From the NCBI GenBank assembly GCA_964482955.1, contig CAYZZW010000067.1:1-17052 (forward strand): 17,052 nt of DNA, read 5' to 3'. The stretch is from JAPLSN01 sp964482955. GTDB taxonomy: Bacteria > Spirochaetota > Spirochaetia > Treponematales > UBA12059. The notes below the pieces were generated by a model. It was not told the DNA's origin. It made no database searches and was given only the letters and a program-made list of their open reading frames with translations. A program made the position numbers and the translations under genes. Below are positions 14,820 to 17,052 of this stretch, one piece after another; within the stretch, counting starts at the first letter, position 1, and every line of letters starts with the position of its first letter.

Positions 14820-15583
14820 CGGCGGCTCCCGACGAAGGCGGTTCCGTCAGGCTCCAGCTGGTGCTCGCGCGCGCGGGCGTCGCGTCCCGGCGCGCCTGCG
14901 AGGAGTACATCGTCGCAGGGCGTGTCCGCGTGAACGGCGAAGTCGTGACGGCGCTCGGCACGAAGGTGCGCCCGGGCGACAAGATCGAAGTCGACGGGAA
15001 AACGCTCGGCGCCCCCGAACGCCTCCGCTACGTGGCGCTCCACAAACCGGCGGGATACATCTGCGCCATGAGCGACGACCGCGGGCGTCCGCTGGCGGTC
15101 GACCTCCTCCGTTCGCGCTTTCCCGAGCGGCTCTACAACGTCGGCCGCCTCGACTTCGCGTCGTCGGGGCTCATCCTCTTCACGAACGACGGCGACTTCG
15201 CCAAACGGGCGGGGCACCCGTCGGGGGGCCTCGACAAGGAATACCTCGTCGAGACGGATCTCGACGTCCCGGCGTCGTTCGTGGCCGATTTCGTCCGCGG
15301 CATCGAGACCGACGGGGAGACGCTCCGCGCCGAGCGCGTCGAGTCGATCGGCCCCCGTCGGCTGCGGATCGTGCTCGTCGAGGGCCGCAATCGCGAGATC
15401 CGACGGGCGCTCGAACGCGCGGGCCTCCGCGCGCTCAGGTTGAAGCGCGTGCGGATCGGCCCCCTGGAACTCGGCCGCCTCCACGAAGGGGAATTCTGCG
15501 AACTCGACCCGCATGAAGTGGAAGCGATCCTCGCATACAGATACGAAAAAAATGTGCCACAGAGGCACAGAGACACAGAGTAA
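14816..15583 (+). CDS. rluB: RsuA/RluB-family pseudouridine synthase
   Basis: A 255-residue enzyme that isomerises uridine to pseudouridine in rRNA; RluB-type members act on 23S rRNA helix 80. An S4 RNA-binding domain occupies about residues 12-60 (RLQLVLARAGVASRRACEEYIVAGRVRVNG region). The catalytic motif is VGRLDFASSGLILFTNDG with Asp113. The end motif VLVEGRNREIRRALERAGL matches the RsuA family. It starts at ATG 14816 in an ATGA overlap with scpB, a common scpB-rluB order. The last residues (about 247-255, VPQRHRDTE) and the stop TAA (15581-15583) are encoded by the left arm of an inverted-repeat element, so the C-terminus was altered by insertion. RsuA or RluE/F specificity cannot be excluded. 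Confidence 0.88.
   Translation: MTAAPDEGGSVRLQLVLARAGVASRRACEEYIVAGRVRVNGEVVTALGTKVRPGDKIEVDGKTLGAPERLRYVALHKPAGYICAMSDDRGRPLAVDLLRSRFPERLYNVGRLDFASSGLILFTNDGDFAKRAGHPSGGLDKEYLVETDLDVPASFVADFVRGIETDGETLRAERVESIGPRRLRIVLVEGRNREIRRALERAGLRALRLKRVRIGPLELGRLHEGEFCELDPHEVEAILAYRYEKNVPQRHRDTE
15556..15580 (+). repeat. Left inverted repeat, three CACAGAG units
   Basis: CACAGAG occurs at 15558-15564, 15566-15572 and 15574-15580. The arm overlaps the 3' end of rluB and is followed immediately by that gene's TAA stop. Confidence 0.85.
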
Positions 15584-15585
15584 GA

Positions 15586-15607
15586 GGGAGAGGGAGAGGG
15601 AGAGGGG
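15586..15607 (+). promoter_or_regulatory. G-quadruplex motif in the cmk-rpsA leader
   Basis: Four guanine runs, GGG at 15586-15588, 15592-15594 and 15598-15600 and GGGG at 15604-15607, are separated by identical AGA loops. This fits the standard intramolecular G4 pattern with short loops. It is on the coding strand, so it could fold in DNA and in the mRNA leader of cmk-rpsA. A regulatory effect is inferred. Confidence 0.6.
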
Positions 15608-15682
15608 CGGTTTTTTAATACGATTTTTCGAAATGACGCTCTTTTTGTCCGATTTTTTCCTGTATCCAACTCTTTCCATATT

Positions 15683-15707
15683 CTCTGTGACTCTGTGCCT
15701 CTGTGGC
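15683..15707 (-). repeat. Right inverted repeat, three CTCTGTG units
   Basis: CTCTGTG occurs at 15683-15689, 15691-15697 and 15699-15705. It is the reverse complement of the left arm with a single mismatch (A15690). Confidence 0.85.
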
Positions 15708-15726
15708 TAATCTTGGAGGAAACGGC

Positions 15727-17052
15727 ATGATCATCGCGATGGACGGGCCGGCGGGGACCGGCAAGAGCACGATAGCGCGCATCCTGGCCGAGCGGCTCGG
15801 CTTTACCTATCTCAATTCCGGCAACCTGTACCGGGCCATCACCCTGGCCTGCATCGAGGGCGGCGTGGCGCCCGGCGATCCGGACGCCGTCCTCGCGAAG
15901 GCGCGGACCCTCGATTTCTCCTACCACGGCGGGAAGCTCTTCCTCGACGGCCGCGACGTCGAAGGCGAGCTCCGCACCGACCGGGTTGAGGCTCACGTCG
16001 CGCAGGTGTCGGCCATCGTCCCGGTGCGCCACCTCGTCAACGAGGTCATCAGGCGCTCCGCCGGTTCGATCGACGCGGTGGTGGAGGGCAGGGACATCAC
16101 CACGGTGGTCTTCCCGAACGCGGATCTCAAGGTCTACCTGGACGCCTCGGTCGACGCGCGCGCCCGCAGGCGCTTCCTGCAGGGCACGAGCGACATGGGA
16201 ATCGACGAGATACGGAACAACATCGAGATGCGGGACGAAATCGACCGCAACAAGGCGGAAGGCAGCCTGAAAATCGCGCCGGACGCGTTCTATTTGGACG
16301 CCTCGGACTTGACCATAGAGGAAGTTTATGAGAAAGTATACGCGAAAATTCACCAGCAAGGGCGTACTATGGCACAGGAAGTGGAAGTGAACGCTGTCAA
16401 AAAACCCTCTTCGGGCAGCATTCAGACACAATTGCAGGAAGAGTATCTCAAGTCCATCGACCAGCTCGAAGAGGGAGACCTCGTCGACGGACACGTCATC
16501 CAGGTCACGAGCGACACCGTATTCATCGACGTCGGCGCCAAGTCCGAGGGAAAGATCCCCCTCGTCGAGTTCGGCGAGGCCCCCAAGGTCGGCGACGTGG
16601 TCTCCGTCGTCCTTCTCAAGAAGGAAACCTATTCGGGCGACGTCGTCGTTTCCAAGAAGCGCGCCGACGAAAAGCTCCACTGGAAGACCTTCTCCAACGC
16701 GTTCCACGAGCATCTCGCCGTCGAGGGCACCATCGACAAGGAAATAAAGGGCGGCTACGAGGTCAACCTCGGGCACGGTCTCCGCGGCTTCCTGCCGGTC
16801 TCCAAGGCCGACGTGCACCGCGTCGAGAAGACCGACAAGCTCATCGGCGTCAAGAGTTCCTTCTTCATCGAGCGGCTCTACTCCGAAAAGCGCGTCAACA
16901 TCGTCCTGAACCGCCGCAAGTGGCTCGAGGAACACTCCGAAAAGCAGCGCGACGAGTTCTTCGCGAAGGCCCAGATCGGCGACGTCGTCAAGGGCGCGGT
17001 GAAGAGCTTCACGAGCTTCGGCGCCTTCATCGACCTCGGCGGCTTCGACGGC
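15727..17052 (+). CDS. cmk-rpsA: Cytidylate kinase fused to 30S ribosomal protein S1 (partial at right edge)
   Basis: One frame is open from ATG 15727 to the window end (442 codons seen, no stop). Residues 1-~210 are a bacterial CMP kinase: P-loop GPAGTGKST (7-15), NSGNLYRAI, EGRDITTVVFPNADLKVYLDAS, and the LID region RARRRFLQ with MRDEIDRNKAEGSL. It makes CDP/dCDP from CMP/dCMP. Residues from M215 (MAQEVEVNAVKK) are ribosomal protein S1, which helps the 30S subunit bind mRNA. An S1 domain lies at about 250-315, a second at about 331-403, and a third begins near 417 (IGDVVKGAVKSFTSFGAFIDLGG). Such a Cmk-S1 fusion is known, as I recall, from Treponema. The start has GGAGG at 15715-15719, 7 nt upstream. 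The DNA around the junction (16318-16360) is less GC-rich than its surroundings. Confidence 0.93.
   Translation, partial: MIIAMDGPAGTGKSTIARILAERLGFTYLNSGNLYRAITLACIEGGVAPGDPDAVLAKARTLDFSYHGGKLFLDGRDVEGELRTDRVEAHVAQVSAIVPVRHLVNEVIRRSAGSIDAVVEGRDITTVVFPNADLKVYLDASVDARARRRFLQGTSDMGIDEIRNNIEMRDEIDRNKAEGSLKIAPDAFYLDASDLTIEEVYEKVYAKIHQQGRTMAQEVEVNAVKKPSSGSIQTQLQEEYLKSIDQLEEGDLVDGHVIQVTSDTVFIDVGAKSEGKIPLVEFGEAPKVGDVVSVVLLKKETYSGDVVVSKKRADEKLHWKTFSNAFHEHLAVEGTIDKEIKGGYEVNLGHGLRGFLPVSKADVHRVEKTDKLIGVKSSFFIERLYSEKRVNIVLNRRKWLEEHSEKQRDEFFAKAQIGDVVKGAVKSFTSFGAFIDLGGFDG
16358..16371 (+). promoter_or_regulatory. Possible internal ribosome binding site and start for free S1
   Basis: AAGGG (16358-16362) lies 6 nt before an in-frame ATG (16369-16371) exactly where a stand-alone S1 would begin (MAQE...). 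It may be a relic of separate genes or a working internal start giving S1 without the kinase. Confidence 0.45.

Larger units (their letters stand above)
15556..15707. mobile_element. 152-bp inverted-repeat element (MITE-like), no coding capacity
   Basis: The ends form a 25-bp inverted repeat (15556-15580 and 15683-15707) with 24 of 25 positions matching. Each arm contains three copies of CACAGAG (or its complement CTCTGTG) at 8-nt spacing. The interior is unlike the rest of the window: a purine GA/GGG tract (15584-15607) followed by T-rich, AT-rich DNA. It holds no gene, and no flanking target duplication is evident. It fills most of the rluB to cmk-rpsA gap. In RNA the arms could pair into a long stem ending 7 nt before the cmk ribosome binding site. 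I recall similar CACAGAG repeats in other bacterial genomes, but could not search. Confidence 0.75.

Noticed and set aside
15556..15707. CRISPR array from the repeated CACAGAG units
   Set aside because: The units are 7 nt at 8-nt period within two inverted arms; there are no repeat-spacer units and no cas locus.
15556..15707. Rho-independent terminator between rluB and cmk-rpsA
   Set aside because: The stem has a loop of about 100 nt and no T-run after the right arm, so it does not fit a standard terminator.
15513..15710. Small plus-strand open frame of 65 codons across the inverted-repeat element
   Set aside because: It is formed by the repeat arms and GA tract, overlaps the end of rluB in another frame, and shows no protein family.

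Overview
This window looks like a chromosomal core region from a high-GC member of the Spirochaetota, probably related to Treponema or Spirochaeta. Supporting this are a cytidylate kinase fused in frame to ribosomal protein S1 (an arrangement I recall from Treponema), an FtsY with TKYD instead of the usual TKLD, a LolCDE-type lipoprotein exporter, and several spirochaete-style exported proteins without assigned function. Codon third positions are strongly G/C. I see no phage, transposase, tRNA, rRNA or CRISPR array. Taxonomy is inferred from these features only.

Layout. Positions 1-1841 (+) carry the 3' end of murC, yicC (4-nt overlap) and a small archaeal-type CMP-kinase-like protein whose P-loop lysine is replaced by asparagine. 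One gene, 1848-3107, lies on the minus strand: an exported protein with fibronectin-III-like and TPR-like regions. A short divergent intergenic region with overlapping palindromes and a good sigma-70-type promoter leads to a stand-alone Cas2-like protein (3234-3515). Next is prfB (3552-4689), which needs a programmed +1 frameshift at CTT-TGA-C. It starts a tightly packed run: a PEGA-like exported membrane protein, ftsY, an exported repeat protein, and a permease-ATPase-permease set of LolC/LolD/LolE type (to 11448). Most junctions overlap by 4 or 8 nt.

A new promoter precedes recA (11565-12797), which has a long Ala/Lys/Pro-rich tail. It is followed by folK (apparently started at CTG within a CTGA overlap), scpA and scpB (194-nt overlap in different frames), and an RluB-type pseudouridine synthase. 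Between rluB and the next gene is a 152-bp element with nearly perfect 25-bp inverted ends, each made of three CACAGAG units. The element contains a G-quadruplex motif. It supplies the last residues and stop codon of rluB and ends 7 nt before the ribosome binding site of the cmk-rpsA fusion, which runs off the right edge.

How the genes work together. Most genes are housekeeping: peptidoglycan precursor synthesis (murC), RNA turnover (yicC), termination (prfB), membrane targeting (ftsY), lipoprotein sorting (lolCDE), recombination (recA), folate synthesis (folK), chromosome condensation (scpAB), rRNA modification (rluB), and pyrimidine nucleotide supply plus translation (cmk-rpsA). Placing ftsY between exported proteins and Lol genes suggests one transcript devoted to secretion and the cell envelope. 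The features most worth a second look are the inverted-repeat/G-quadruplex element, the fused cmk-rpsA with a possible internal S1 start, the orphan Cas2-like gene, the kinase with an altered Walker A motif, the CTG start of folK and the scpA/scpB overprinting.
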